DNA of 5,495 bases from Candidatus Altarchaeota archaeon (lineage in GTDB: Archaea; SpSt-1190). Positions 1 through 4,963 of this stretch are shown here, one piece after another (the first letter of the stretch is position 1; the number at the start of each line of letters is the position of its first letter). The notes under the pieces are model-generated. The model worked only from the letters and a program-made list of their open reading frames with translations. It did no database searches and was not told the origin of the DNA. The stretch spans positions 1 through 5,495 of the forward strand of contig JAAOXX010000032.1 in NCBI GenBank assembly GCA_018221025.1. Reading direction: 5' to 3'. Made by a program: the position numbers and the translations under genes.

Positions 1-10
1 CTCGCGTCGC

Positions 11-43
11 TCTCCCACTCCGCGGGATTCTTTGCAAATCCCA
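11..43 (-). repeat. Short palindromic repeat element, copy A
   Basis: Read on the minus strand, positions 30 to 11 match positions 476-495 of copy B at 17 of 20 bases, and all three differences are A/G. Both copies also carry TGGGAT a few bases upstream (43-38 here). Two mutually exclusive hairpins are possible on the minus strand. In one, GGGATT pairs with AATCCC around a 7-nt loop. In the other, TCCCGC pairs with GTGGGA around GGA, with one G-T wobble. The copy lies downstream of the mazG-like gene, on its transcribed strand. It may be a REP-like element or a 3' UTR structure. The window edge may cut off a longer unit. Confidence 0.5.
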
Positions 44-87
44 CTTTCCTAAAGGACTAAGCGCGGGAAAACCTTGACCAAAAACAA

Positions 88-396
88 TTATTTCCCAGAG
101 CCTGCAGAGCCTTTCTTAAGTCTTTCTTCATATTTTTTCAAAGCGCCAGTCAAAGCTTCATCTAAATTGATTTCCAATGTGTTTGCAACTACAAGGATGG
201 AATATAGCACATCTCCCAATTCTTCCTTAGTTTTTTCACTGTATTCGGAATCTTTTCGACCATAATTTGAACTTTTTAGAATCTCTTTTGCAAACTCCCC
301 AACCTCAGAAACTAAATCAAGTGCCTGATATTCTGGAGGTGCGATGAGGCTGTATTTTTTACTAAACGCCTTTACTTTTGCCTGAAGTTTTTCCAT
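88..396 (-). CDS. MazG-like nucleotide pyrophosphohydrolase
   Basis: Predicted single-domain all-alpha MazG-superfamily enzyme of 102 residues, a usual length for the short members. These hydrolyse (d)NTPs to the monophosphate and pyrophosphate in the cytoplasm, cleaning the nucleotide pool. The metal-binding signature is visible: E31-V-G-E34 in one helix and E59-L-G-D62 in a later helix, matching the ExxE...ExxD pattern, followed by a hydrophobic helix (residues 63-72). The tail is Lys/Gly/Ser-rich and probably flexible. ATG at 396 is favoured because a TATA-like TTTTATCT lies about 24 nt upstream on the minus strand, as in the window's other genes. The gene is monocistronic as far as seen and divergent from the tRNA unit. 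The exact substrate (dUTP, dCTP or a modified nucleotide) cannot be read from the sequence. Confidence 0.88.
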   Translation of the reverse strand: MEKLQAKVKAFSKKYSLIAPPEYQALDLVSEVGEFAKEILKSSNYGRKDSEYSEKTKEELGDVLYSILVVANTLEINLDEALTGALKKYEERLKKGSAGSGK

Positions 397-415
397 AGAT
401 ACAACTAAACTACTA

Positions 416-423
416 AGATAAAA
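416..423 (-). promoter_or_regulatory. TATA-like box for the mazG-like gene
   Basis: On the minus strand this reads TTTTATCT. Its centre is about 23.5 nt upstream of the ATG at 396, the same distance as for the other protein genes here, which predicts a leaderless mRNA. The box lies beside the divergent tRNA box. Confidence 0.45.
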
Positions 424-426
424 AGG

Positions 427-434
427 TTATAAAT
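427..434 (+). promoter_or_regulatory. TATA box for the leader/tRNA-Ala/tRNA-Thr unit
   Basis: TTATAAAT is preceded by the purine run AAAAGG, which resembles an archaeal BRE-TATA arrangement in the plus direction. A start 24-25 nt from the box centre falls near A455, so transcription would begin just before the large hairpin (464-507) and about 74 nt before tRNA-Ala. TTATAA reads as TTATAA on both strands, so some minus-strand use for the mazG-like gene is possible. Confidence 0.6.
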
Positions 435-463
435 CGGAAAGACGGATGTTGTGTAGTGAACAA

Positions 464-507
464 AGATGGGATGCCGAATCCCACAAAGTGGGAGAAGGCG
501 CCCATTT
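464..507 (+). ncRNA. Structured 5' leader hairpin of the tRNA transcript; contains repeat copy B
   Basis: No known RNA family is recognised. The segment folds into one long hairpin. AGATGGG (464-470) pairs with CCCATTT (501-507); A471 is bulged; TGCC (472-475) pairs with GGCG (497-500). GAA (476-478) faces GAA (494-496) as a symmetric purine loop able to form G-A/A-A/A-G pairs. TCCCAC (479-484) pairs with GTGGGA (488-493) around an AAA loop. That is 17 pairs in 44 nt, two of them G-T. A competing hairpin, GGGAT (468-472) with ATCCC (478-482), would break it. The segment begins about 9 nt after the predicted transcription start. It could be a processing signal, a stable small RNA, or a passively transcribed repeat. 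It shows no clear C/D boxes, and the GAA/GAA loop is not a bulge-helix-bulge splice site. Confidence 0.5.
467..495 (+). repeat. Short palindromic repeat element, copy B
   Basis: This is the plus-strand partner of copy A (11-43), in inverted orientation across the mazG-like gene. The core 476-495 matches copy A at 17 of 20 bases. TGGGAT precedes the core by 3 nt here and by 7 nt in copy A. The changes lie in the apical hairpin but keep it paired: A-T here becomes G-T in copy A. Confidence 0.5.
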
Positions 508-511
508 GATT

Positions 512-528
512 GACCTTTGTTAAAGGTC
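512..528 (+). other. Perfect hairpin abutting the tRNA-Ala 5' end
   Basis: GACCTTT (512-518), loop GTT, AAAGGTC (522-528): seven perfect pairs with a three-base loop, ending exactly one base before G1 of tRNA-Ala. It could stack on the acceptor stem and so bear on 5' maturation by RNase P. That role is inferred. Confidence 0.6.
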
Positions 529-600
529 GGGCTGGTAGTCTAGTGGAAGGACACTGGCTTTGCAAGCCAGAAGTCGGGGGTTCGAGTCCCTCCCAGTCCA
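529..600 (+). tRNA. tRNA-Ala (anticodon TGC)
   Basis: Complete 72-nt cloverleaf. The acceptor GGGCTGG (529-535) pairs with CCAGTCC (593-599), and the third pair is G-U, the G3:U70 alanine identity determinant. D arm: GTC (538-540) pairs with GAC (550-552). The anticodon stem CTGGC/GCCAG (554-558, 566-570) encloses the loop TTTGCAA, giving anticodon TGC at 561-563. The variable loop is AAGTC. The T stem (576-580 with 588-592) encloses TTCGAGT. The discriminator is A600. CCA is not encoded, as is usual in archaea, and there is no intron. It is the first tRNA of a two-tRNA unit with tRNA-Thr, and it reads GCA alanine codons. Confidence 0.97.
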
Positions 601-602
601 TA

Positions 603-625
603 CAAGCTTTTTCAAAAAAAGCTTG
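603..625 (+). terminator. Hairpin with T-run downstream of tRNA-Ala
   Basis: CAAGCTTTTT (603-612), loop CAA, AAAAAGCTTG (616-625): ten perfect pairs. The TTTTT tract lies 8-12 nt after the tRNA end, as an archaeal poly-T terminator would. On the minus strand the same site gives a hairpin with a run of seven T. It may therefore reduce read-through in both directions, or act as a processing barrier between the two tRNAs. No TATA box is visible before tRNA-Thr, so termination here is probably partial. Confidence 0.45.
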
Positions 626-635
626 ACCAAAAAAG

Positions 636-654
636 CGACTTGGTTTTCAAGTTG
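636..654 (+). other. Hairpin just upstream of tRNA-Thr
   Basis: CGACTTG (636-642), loop GTTTT, CAAGTTG (648-654): seven pairs including one G-T. It ends three bases before the first base of tRNA-Thr, mirroring the hairpin that abuts tRNA-Ala. A role in 5' processing or precursor folding is inferred. Confidence 0.45.
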
Positions 655-657
655 TGT

Positions 658-729
658 GCCCTGGTGGCTCAGTGGTAGAGCGGCTGACTTGTAATCAGCA
701 GGTCGCGAGTTCGATTCTCGCCCGGGGCT
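658..729 (+). tRNA. tRNA-Thr (anticodon TGT)
   Basis: Complete 72-nt cloverleaf. The acceptor GCCCTGG (658-664) pairs with CCGGGGC (722-728), with one T-G wobble. D arm: GCTC (667-670) pairs with GAGC (678-681). The anticodon stem GCTGA/TCAGC (683-687, 695-699) encloses the loop CTTGTAA, giving anticodon TGT at 690-692. The variable loop is AGGTC. The T stem GCGAG/CTCGC (705-709, 717-721) encloses TTCGATT. The discriminator is T729, as I recall for archaeal threonine tRNAs. CCA is not encoded and there is no intron. It reads ACA threonine codons and is probably cotranscribed with tRNA-Ala. Confidence 0.97.
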
Positions 730-745
730 TACAACTGTTTTTGGT

Positions 746-775
746 CGAGGTGCCGGAGGCATCCCTCGGATTTTT
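746..775 (+). terminator. Terminator-like hairpin plus T-run ending the tRNA unit
   Basis: CGAGG-TGCC (746-754), loop GGA, then GGCA (758-761) and CCTCG (764-768), with TC (762-763) bulged, followed by GATTTTT. An earlier T5 tract (738-742) sits 8-12 nt after tRNA-Thr. Together they should end the plus-strand transcript before the convergent gene that stops at 790. Confidence 0.55.
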
Positions 776-789
776 CTAAAAGCTCTGTT

Positions 790-2211
790 TCAACCAGAAG
801 TTTCATTACTCATATTCAAGTAAATGTCTGAATCGGCCTTTGTTTCATTAGTGTCTTCATCAAAGGTCGTTGTCTTATTGGCGTCTTCATTGACTTCGAG
901 TTTGTTGTCGTCTGAATCGGATTCTTCAAGGGTTTCATTGTTTTTGGATTCAATTTTTTCATCTTCTCGTTCACCTTCACTGACCTCAACGTCTTCCTTT
1001 TTTTCCTTGCGTTCCACTTCATTCTCAATTTCATTCCCATCCTCATCTTCAAATTTAACAAAGTTGTTGATGTCTTCAACACTTAAGCCGAGTTGGGATG
1101 CAATAGCCGAAAGAATTTCCGCTTGATTTGTAGTATCAAGTTCAAATCTAGTTTTTTCTCCACCAAATTTAATTTTAACCCGTGAAGTATTTCCCTCCGT
1201 TTCAACTTCAATTTCTATCTCGTCTGATTCTTTCTGCTCCGTTTTTATTGAAAGAGATGCTTCTGCTTCAGATAAACTCAATTTAGTCTTACTGACTATG
1301 GCGTCAACTACTTGGTCTCTCTGTGTAAAGTCAACGACAAAGTTCAGTCTTGCTTTCACTTCAGAACCCTCATCGTCGCTCTTGATTTTAATTATAAGTG
1401 AATCGTCGGATCCTTCATCTCCTTTTTCCATCTCAAGCAAGGCATCAGCCTTGTTAGTGTTGAGGTAGAATTTTTCCAAGAATTCCGTCAATATTTCATT
1501 TTGACCCGTCTTTTCACTGTCATATTCCAACCTAATTTTTACATATGTCTTATTACCAATAACTTTCCCGCTGACTTCGATGTCTTCTTCAAGAAGCCCA
1601 TGTTCAATTTCCAACCGTTCAATTCGTTGTTCAATTTCATCTTCAGTCTCGCCGGTTTTTTCTTTAATTTTTATTTTTGTGCCGTCTTTTTTGTTCTGTA
1701 TTTGCACTTTCACATCTTCGGTATTTTTACTAAGTGAAGCTAAAAACACATCGAGGAGTGCCTGTTGTTCATTTGTCAAATCACCCTCGACTTGTATTTT
1801 GATCTTTAGTTCTGTTTTTACTTTTTCTATACTATCTCTATGTTCCTTTAGTTTTGTCTCCAATTCAAGCTCTTTTTGGATTTGTTCTTCCGGATCATCT
1901 TCAGACAAGTCGCTTACGCTTTTTTCAACCTCTTTAATGGTTGATTCGTGTTCACTTTCAGCTTTAGCCGCGGCTTCAATTTTGTTGCCTTCCACCATGG
2001 CTTTCACTTCCATAAGCCGTTCTTGAGCTATCTCCAATGCCTTTTCAGCCCTTTTTTCAGGAGTTCTGGTCAATGCCAAAGAAATCTTGTCGAGAGCTAC
2101 GTCAAGTCCCCAAAGAACCGAGTCCGGATTTATTCCGCTGGTTATTTCATGCGTATCTGCAACAATTGGTACAAACATCATAATCACAGCTAAAAGTGCT
2201 TGTAATTTCAT
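790..2211 (-). CDS. Secreted acidic repeat protein with DUF5667-like N-terminus and sequon-rich tail
   Basis: This 473-residue protein has no assignable biochemical function. Residues 1-18 form a signal peptide with a hydrophobic core and likely cleavage after A18. Residues 28-100 (PDS-LWGLD, then helices around RTPEKRAEKALEIAQERL) resemble the helical DUF5667 region of exported archaeal and bacterial proteins, as I recall it. A charged, probably coiled-coil stretch follows to about 135. Residues 165-390 hold degenerate units of two beta strands plus a helix; the clearest centre on GNKTYVKI (219-226), EGSEVKAR (281-288) and GNTSRVKI (340-347). From 390 the chain is very acidic, with N-x-S/T sequons at N425, N445, N455, N466 and N469, besides N220 and N341. 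There is no C-terminal membrane anchor and no cysteine. ATG 2211 is favoured by the signal peptide and by a TATA-like box 24 nt upstream. A surface or secreted role is inferred. Confidence 0.82.
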   Translation of the reverse strand: MKLQALLAVIMMFVPIVADTHEITSGINPDSVLWGLDVALDKISLALTRTPEKRAEKALEIAQERLMEVKAMVEGNKIEAAAKAESEHESTIKEVEKSVSDLSEDDPEEQIQKELELETKLKEHRDSIEKVKTELKIKIQVEGDLTNEQQALLDVFLASLSKNTEDVKVQIQNKKDGTKIKIKEKTGETEDEIEQRIERLEIEHGLLEEDIEVSGKVIGNKTYVKIRLEYDSEKTGQNEILTEFLEKFYLNTNKADALLEMEKGDEGSDDSLIIKIKSDDEGSEVKARLNFVVDFTQRDQVVDAIVSKTKLSLSEAEASLSIKTEQKESDEIEIEVETEGNTSRVKIKFGGEKTRFELDTTNQAEILSAIASQLGLSVEDINNFVKFEDEDGNEIENEVERKEKKEDVEVSEGEREDEKIESKNNETLEESDSDDNKLEVNEDANKTTTFDEDTNETKADSDIYLNMSNETSG

Positions 2212-2230
2212 AGGTCAATTCCACAACAAC

Positions 2231-2238
2231 CATATTAA
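2231..2238 (-). promoter_or_regulatory. TATA-like box for the 473-residue secreted protein gene
   Basis: The minus strand reads TTAATATG, centred about 24 nt from the ATG at 2211, which predicts a leaderless transcript. Together with the plus-strand box at 2281-2288 it makes the 97-nt gap a compact divergent promoter region. Confidence 0.5.
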
Positions 2239-2280
2239 TGCACTTGTTTTTGTATTTAAGTGGCAGCTTCCCTCATTCAG

Positions 2281-2288
2281 TTATAAAC
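2281..2288 (+). promoter_or_regulatory. TATA box for the exonuclease-like gene
   Basis: TTATAAAC is centred about 24.5 nt before the GTG at 2309, predicting transcription from or next to the start codon. This spacing is the main reason for choosing GTG 2309. Confidence 0.6.
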
Positions 2289-2308
2289 TAAAACGACCAA
2301 AAACTAAG

Positions 2309-2875
2309 GTGACATCATACTATTTTGACCTAGAAGTCTATTCCAAGGGACAGAGGCCGGACCCGCGAAAGGATAAGGTAATCACAATTCAATATCAGAA
2401 GGTTGATATGAGGACTGGGGAACCCCACGGGGACCTCAAAATTTTGAAGGAGTGGGAATCCTCTGAGGAGGAGATAGTGAATAAGTTTTATGACAGGTTT
2501 TTCAAGAATCGGCGGTCCGTATGGGATTTTGTTCCAATTGGAAACAATTTGAATTTTGAGTTCGAATTCTTAAAGGAAAAATTTAGTGAGTTCTGTGATA
2601 CTAAACTAACTTCATTTGACCTTCACTATAATACTCCGCATCTTGATTTGAAACACTTACTTGTTGTTTTGAATAGTGGAGAGTTCAAAGGCTCCGGCCT
2701 TCATAATTTTACAGGTAAAACTACAAGTGGTCGAGTAATTCGAGAATTCTATGAGGAAAAACAATATGATAAGATTGAAACTTATGTTGTTGAAGAAACT
2801 GCGGCATTTTTGGAATTTTTACAAAAAACCATGAAAAGCTCAGGTAAATGGTTGCATGATGTTGTAGACGTGTAG
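2309..2875 (+). CDS. RNase H-fold 3'-5' exonuclease-like protein (DEDDy-like)
   Basis: Predicted 188-residue cytoplasmic protein of the DnaQ/PolB-exonuclease (RNase H-like) superfamily. Motif I is YFDLEV with D7 and E9. Motif II is G78-N-N80-L-N-F83-E84-F-E-F-L, which fits the G-x-N-x-x-F-D pattern but has Glu for Asp. Motif III is Y159-V-V-E-E163-T, which fits Y-x3-D, again with Glu. The stretch between (LDLKHLL, 112-118; then SGLHNFTGKTTSGRVI) matches the region linking motifs II and III in PolB-type exonucleases. The reading frame stays open further upstream but would overlap the divergent secreted protein gene. GTG 2309 lies just before motif I and about 24 nt after a TATA box. The gene ends in tandem stops, TAG TAA. 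Substrate and activity are unknown; the two substitutions could lower or alter metal-dependent catalysis. Confidence 0.72.
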   Translation: MTSYYFDLEVYSKGQRPDPRKDKVITIQYQKVDMRTGEPHGDLKILKEWESSEEEIVNKFYDRFFKNRRSVWDFVPIGNNLNFEFEFLKEKFSEFCDTKLTSFDLHYNTPHLDLKHLLVVLNSGEFKGSGLHNFTGKTTSGRVIREFYEEKQYDKIETYVVEETAAFLEFLQKTMKSSGKWLHDVVDV

Positions 2876-2920
2876 TAATTGAAATATTCACGTCAATCCG
2901 GAAAACTGAATTCAACTTAA

Positions 2921-2930
2921 TTTAAATATA
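2921..2930 (+). promoter_or_regulatory. TATA box for the 569-residue secreted protein gene
   Basis: TTTAAATATA is centred about 23.5 nt before the ATG at 2949. A GGGGG run (2943-2947) lies only one base from the ATG, too close for a normal Shine-Dalgarno, so leaderless translation is favoured. Confidence 0.6.
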
Positions 2931-2948
2931 CCTAGTGTATAAGGGGGT

Positions 2949-4658
2949 ATGAGACTCGCATTAGTATTTTTGTTGTTGATGCCCATTGTTTTTGCAACGG
3001 GTTTGGAAGTGGTTACAACGTCAAGTGAAGGCATGGCTGTTGGAATAACTGGTGACGTTGCAGTTGAAACTCAAGCGAAGATGATTGAAAACACTGGTAC
3101 ATGCACAGTATCTACCGATTTCATAAGTCAAGTTAAGGCCAAAATAATGAATGAATTTGACATAGCGCCAATGGGATACATAGAAGTCTCAGACCAGTAT
3201 TGTTGGGAAGGTGAAAATCGTCGGAACATAAATTTCAATATTATAATCAAAGAAAGTAAGGAGAGTATTGATGGTTTACGAGTTGGAGCTTCATTCTATA
3301 TGAATGAATTCCAAGATTTTGATGCCGTTTTCACGGAAGAAGAAGCCAGAAAGCTTGGATACACAATTAAACAAATGTACATTGAATTTCTTTCAACAGG
3401 TAAAAGCCAGGAATTTTACGTATCAATGTACCCAAAATATGGAGCAGATAACATAAGACAGGGATTCCCTGATTGTGATGGGTTAAAGAATGTGTATAAT
3501 GAATGGGACGGAGAAAAATACCTGAATGACGATGGCAATTATTGTGAATTAATTGTAAAAACAGATATCTCATCAATTAGAGGACTCACCTCAAACAATA
3601 TTGACTACATCTCATACTTTGGAGACGAAGTAAATTACATGTTCGGGGGTTATTCTGAAGGCAGTTTTGACTTAGATAGTTTGAGTAAATCAGTTGACTG
3701 CAGACTAAATGAGGGTGATTACTACATTATGGAAACTAGTGAGTGTCATGGAATATACAAAAATGAGGAACGATTTCACATGTCTGCAAATCAGGAATTT
3801 GAAGATACGTGGGTTAACTTTGAAGTATATGGGTTCCAAAATGGTGAAGGCCAGATACATGTGAATATTAATGGTGTAAATGTTTTGGAGCATGAAGATG
3901 AAGCAAAGAAATTTATTTCAGAAACGACTGAAAAATTCTTTGGAAAGGCCCTTATGCCAAACTTAGAAGTTAGGGAAATGGGACAGGTAAATCCAATGGT
4001 TGATGGTAATGGAAAATTCATGTACCTTGAAGGAAAGGCTAAATTGGAAAATTTGGTATTTAACCAGAACGCATTACAGGAAATCGATTTAATCGATGAC
4101 AGAATGAACGAGTACTATTCAGACCAAAACTTGTACATTACAATTGGAAAACCATACATCCAATTATTCATTGGTGATGGGGGAATTGAGACAATTGACG
4201 CAAAGATGACAAACATATACCCAGGGTATCAATTCAACGATATTGTGATAACACAAGACAAAGTATTTGCACGGGTAGCATTAGATGAAAATAACCAAGC
4301 TAAAGCAATTTTGGAGTTGAAAGAATTAACCAGTCGTTTTGTTGAAACAGATGAGTGGAAAGTTGAAATGAAAGTCACAAGAAAAAATGACTATCCCGTC
4401 TTGATGAGGGAGCCAATGATGATGGAACCAATGATGGATGCCGCAGTATCAGGAACTGCCGTTAATTGGGAAGAAGAAAAATCAAAAGTGATGGAAACTA
4501 GGTCTCAAGACTTTGATTCTGGAGAGGGCCTGCAGATTGCTGATGAATTTAGTGAAGAGTTCCCGGACTTTGCAGAGTTTGACAAAGAACAAGTGAAAAG
4601 TACGGTTTCAGAATTCATAAATGGAATAATTGATTGGCTATTTGCAAAAAGAGGATGA
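2949..4658 (+). CDS. Secreted protein of unknown function with six cysteines
   Basis: This 569-residue protein is not a family I recognise. Residues 1-16 form a signal peptide (MRLALVFLLLMPIVFA) with likely cleavage before TGLE. The mature part mixes strands and helices and has six cysteines (52, 85, 176, 199, 251, 266). They fall in three neighbouring pairs, which suggests disulfides outside the membrane. Three stretches look like weak repeats of strands followed by a charged helix: about 93-150 (FTEEEARKL), 287-345 (HEDEAKKF) and 428-478 (NNQAKAILELKEL). Residues 486-496 are Met-rich (MREPMMMEPMM). The C-terminus is acidic and ends in a short amphipathic helix (FINGIIDWLF), too short for a membrane span. 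None of its roughly 38 asparagines lies in an N-x-S/T sequon. It has its own promoter, ends in TGA TAA, and lies 29 nt before the parvulin gene. An exported structural or binding role is inferred. Confidence 0.8.
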   Translation: MRLALVFLLLMPIVFATGLEVVTTSSEGMAVGITGDVAVETQAKMIENTGTCTVSTDFISQVKAKIMNEFDIAPMGYIEVSDQYCWEGENRRNINFNIIIKESKESIDGLRVGASFYMNEFQDFDAVFTEEEARKLGYTIKQMYIEFLSTGKSQEFYVSMYPKYGADNIRQGFPDCDGLKNVYNEWDGEKYLNDDGNYCELIVKTDISSIRGLTSNNIDYISYFGDEVNYMFGGYSEGSFDLDSLSKSVDCRLNEGDYYIMETSECHGIYKNEERFHMSANQEFEDTWVNFEVYGFQNGEGQIHVNINGVNVLEHEDEAKKFISETTEKFFGKALMPNLEVREMGQVNPMVDGNGKFMYLEGKAKLENLVFNQNALQEIDLIDDRMNEYYSDQNLYITIGKPYIQLFIGDGGIETIDAKMTNIYPGYQFNDIVITQDKVFARVALDENNQAKAILELKELTSRFVETDEWKVEMKVTRKNDYPVLMREPMMMEPMMDAAVSGTAVNWEEEKSKVMETRSQDFDSGEGLQIADEFSEEFPDFAEFDKEQVKSTVSEFINGIIDWLFAKRG

Positions 4659-4660
4659 TA

Positions 4661-4668
4661 ATTTAAAC
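4661..4668 (+). promoter_or_regulatory. TATA-like box for the parvulin/rlmH pair
   Basis: ATTTAAAC directly follows the upstream stop codons and is centred 23.5 nt before the ATG at 4688. It supports that ATG as a leaderless start over an in-frame TTG at 4673, only about 8 nt from the box. Confidence 0.5.
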
Positions 4669-4687
4669 ACTCTTGAAAATTAGTGGC

Positions 4688-4963
4688 ATGGAAGTACGAG
4701 CAAGCCACATTCTTGTGGGTAGTGAAGAACAAGCCAAGGACATTCTGAATAAGATTAATTCTGGAGATGATTTTGCAGAAGCAGCAAAAAAGTATTCCAA
4801 ATGCCCATCTGGTGCGAAGGGGGGAGACCTCGGATTCTTTGGGCGCGGAAGAATGGTAAAGGAATTTGATAAGTTCTGTTTCTCACATAAGAAAGATGAT
4901 GTGGGTGTCATAAAGACAGAATTTGGTTGGCATGTAATTAAAGTAACGGGCGTAAAGAAGTGA
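4688..4963 (+). CDS. Parvulin-type peptidyl-prolyl cis-trans isomerase
   Basis: A single-domain parvulin of 91 residues, the size of free-standing archaeal parvulins. It isomerises Xaa-Pro peptide bonds to speed folding. Family residues are visible: H7 in ASHILV and H82 in FGWHVIKV (the two active-site histidines), C39 in SKCPSGAK (matching the Pin1 active-site cysteine), then GGDLGFFGRGRMV with M56 and F60 of the proline pocket. The helix between (EQAKDILNKINSGDDFAEAAKKYS) is typical. There is no signal peptide, so it acts in the cytoplasm, and no WW domain. An in-frame TTG at 4673 would add five residues, but the upstream TATA-like box favours ATG 4688. The stop overlaps the GTG of the next gene by 4 nt (GTGA), so the two are probably coupled in translation. 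Tandem TGA TAA stops end the frame. Confidence 0.93.
   Translation: MEVRASHILVGSEEQAKDILNKINSGDDFAEAAKKYSKCPSGAKGGDLGFFGRGRMVKEFDKFCFSHKKDDVGVIKTEFGWHVIKVTGVKK

Noticed and set aside
1..60. Plus-strand open frame from the left edge (LASLSHSAGF...) ending at TAA 58-60
   Set aside because: Only 19 codons, and it reads through the palindromic repeat element. The corresponding strand of copy B gives a similar meaningless peptide. A gene end cannot be ruled out without more sequence, but nothing supports one.
464..507. Leader hairpin as a C/D-box or H/ACA guide RNA, or a bulge-helix-bulge splice site
   Set aside because: No paired C and D boxes are seen. The internal loop is a 3x3 GAA/GAA purine loop rather than a guide pocket or two offset 3-nt bulges, and no ACA sits at the required distance.
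413..601. Minus-strand open frame beginning MDWEGLEPPTSGLQSQ
   Set aside because: It reads the antisense of tRNA-Ala and its leader. The GLEPPTSGLQS-type peptide is a well-known artefact of translating tRNA genes backwards.
520..762. Minus-strand open frame containing GRESNSRPADYKSA and GRDSNPRLLACKAS
   Set aside because: It is the antisense translation of tRNA-Thr and then tRNA-Ala, the familiar spurious RDSNPR-type protein. The cloverleafs on the plus strand explain the sequence fully.
824..2193. Several long plus-strand frames rich in Ser and Phe opposite the 473-residue gene
   Set aside because: They mirror Glu/Lys/Asp-rich codons of the real minus-strand gene. They lack starts with promoters and have low-complexity composition.
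2087..2308. N-terminal extension of the exonuclease-like protein back to 2087
   Set aside because: It would overlap the signal-peptide end of the divergent secreted protein and both promoters. The added residues match no part of the nuclease fold, and GTG 2309 has a well-placed TATA box.
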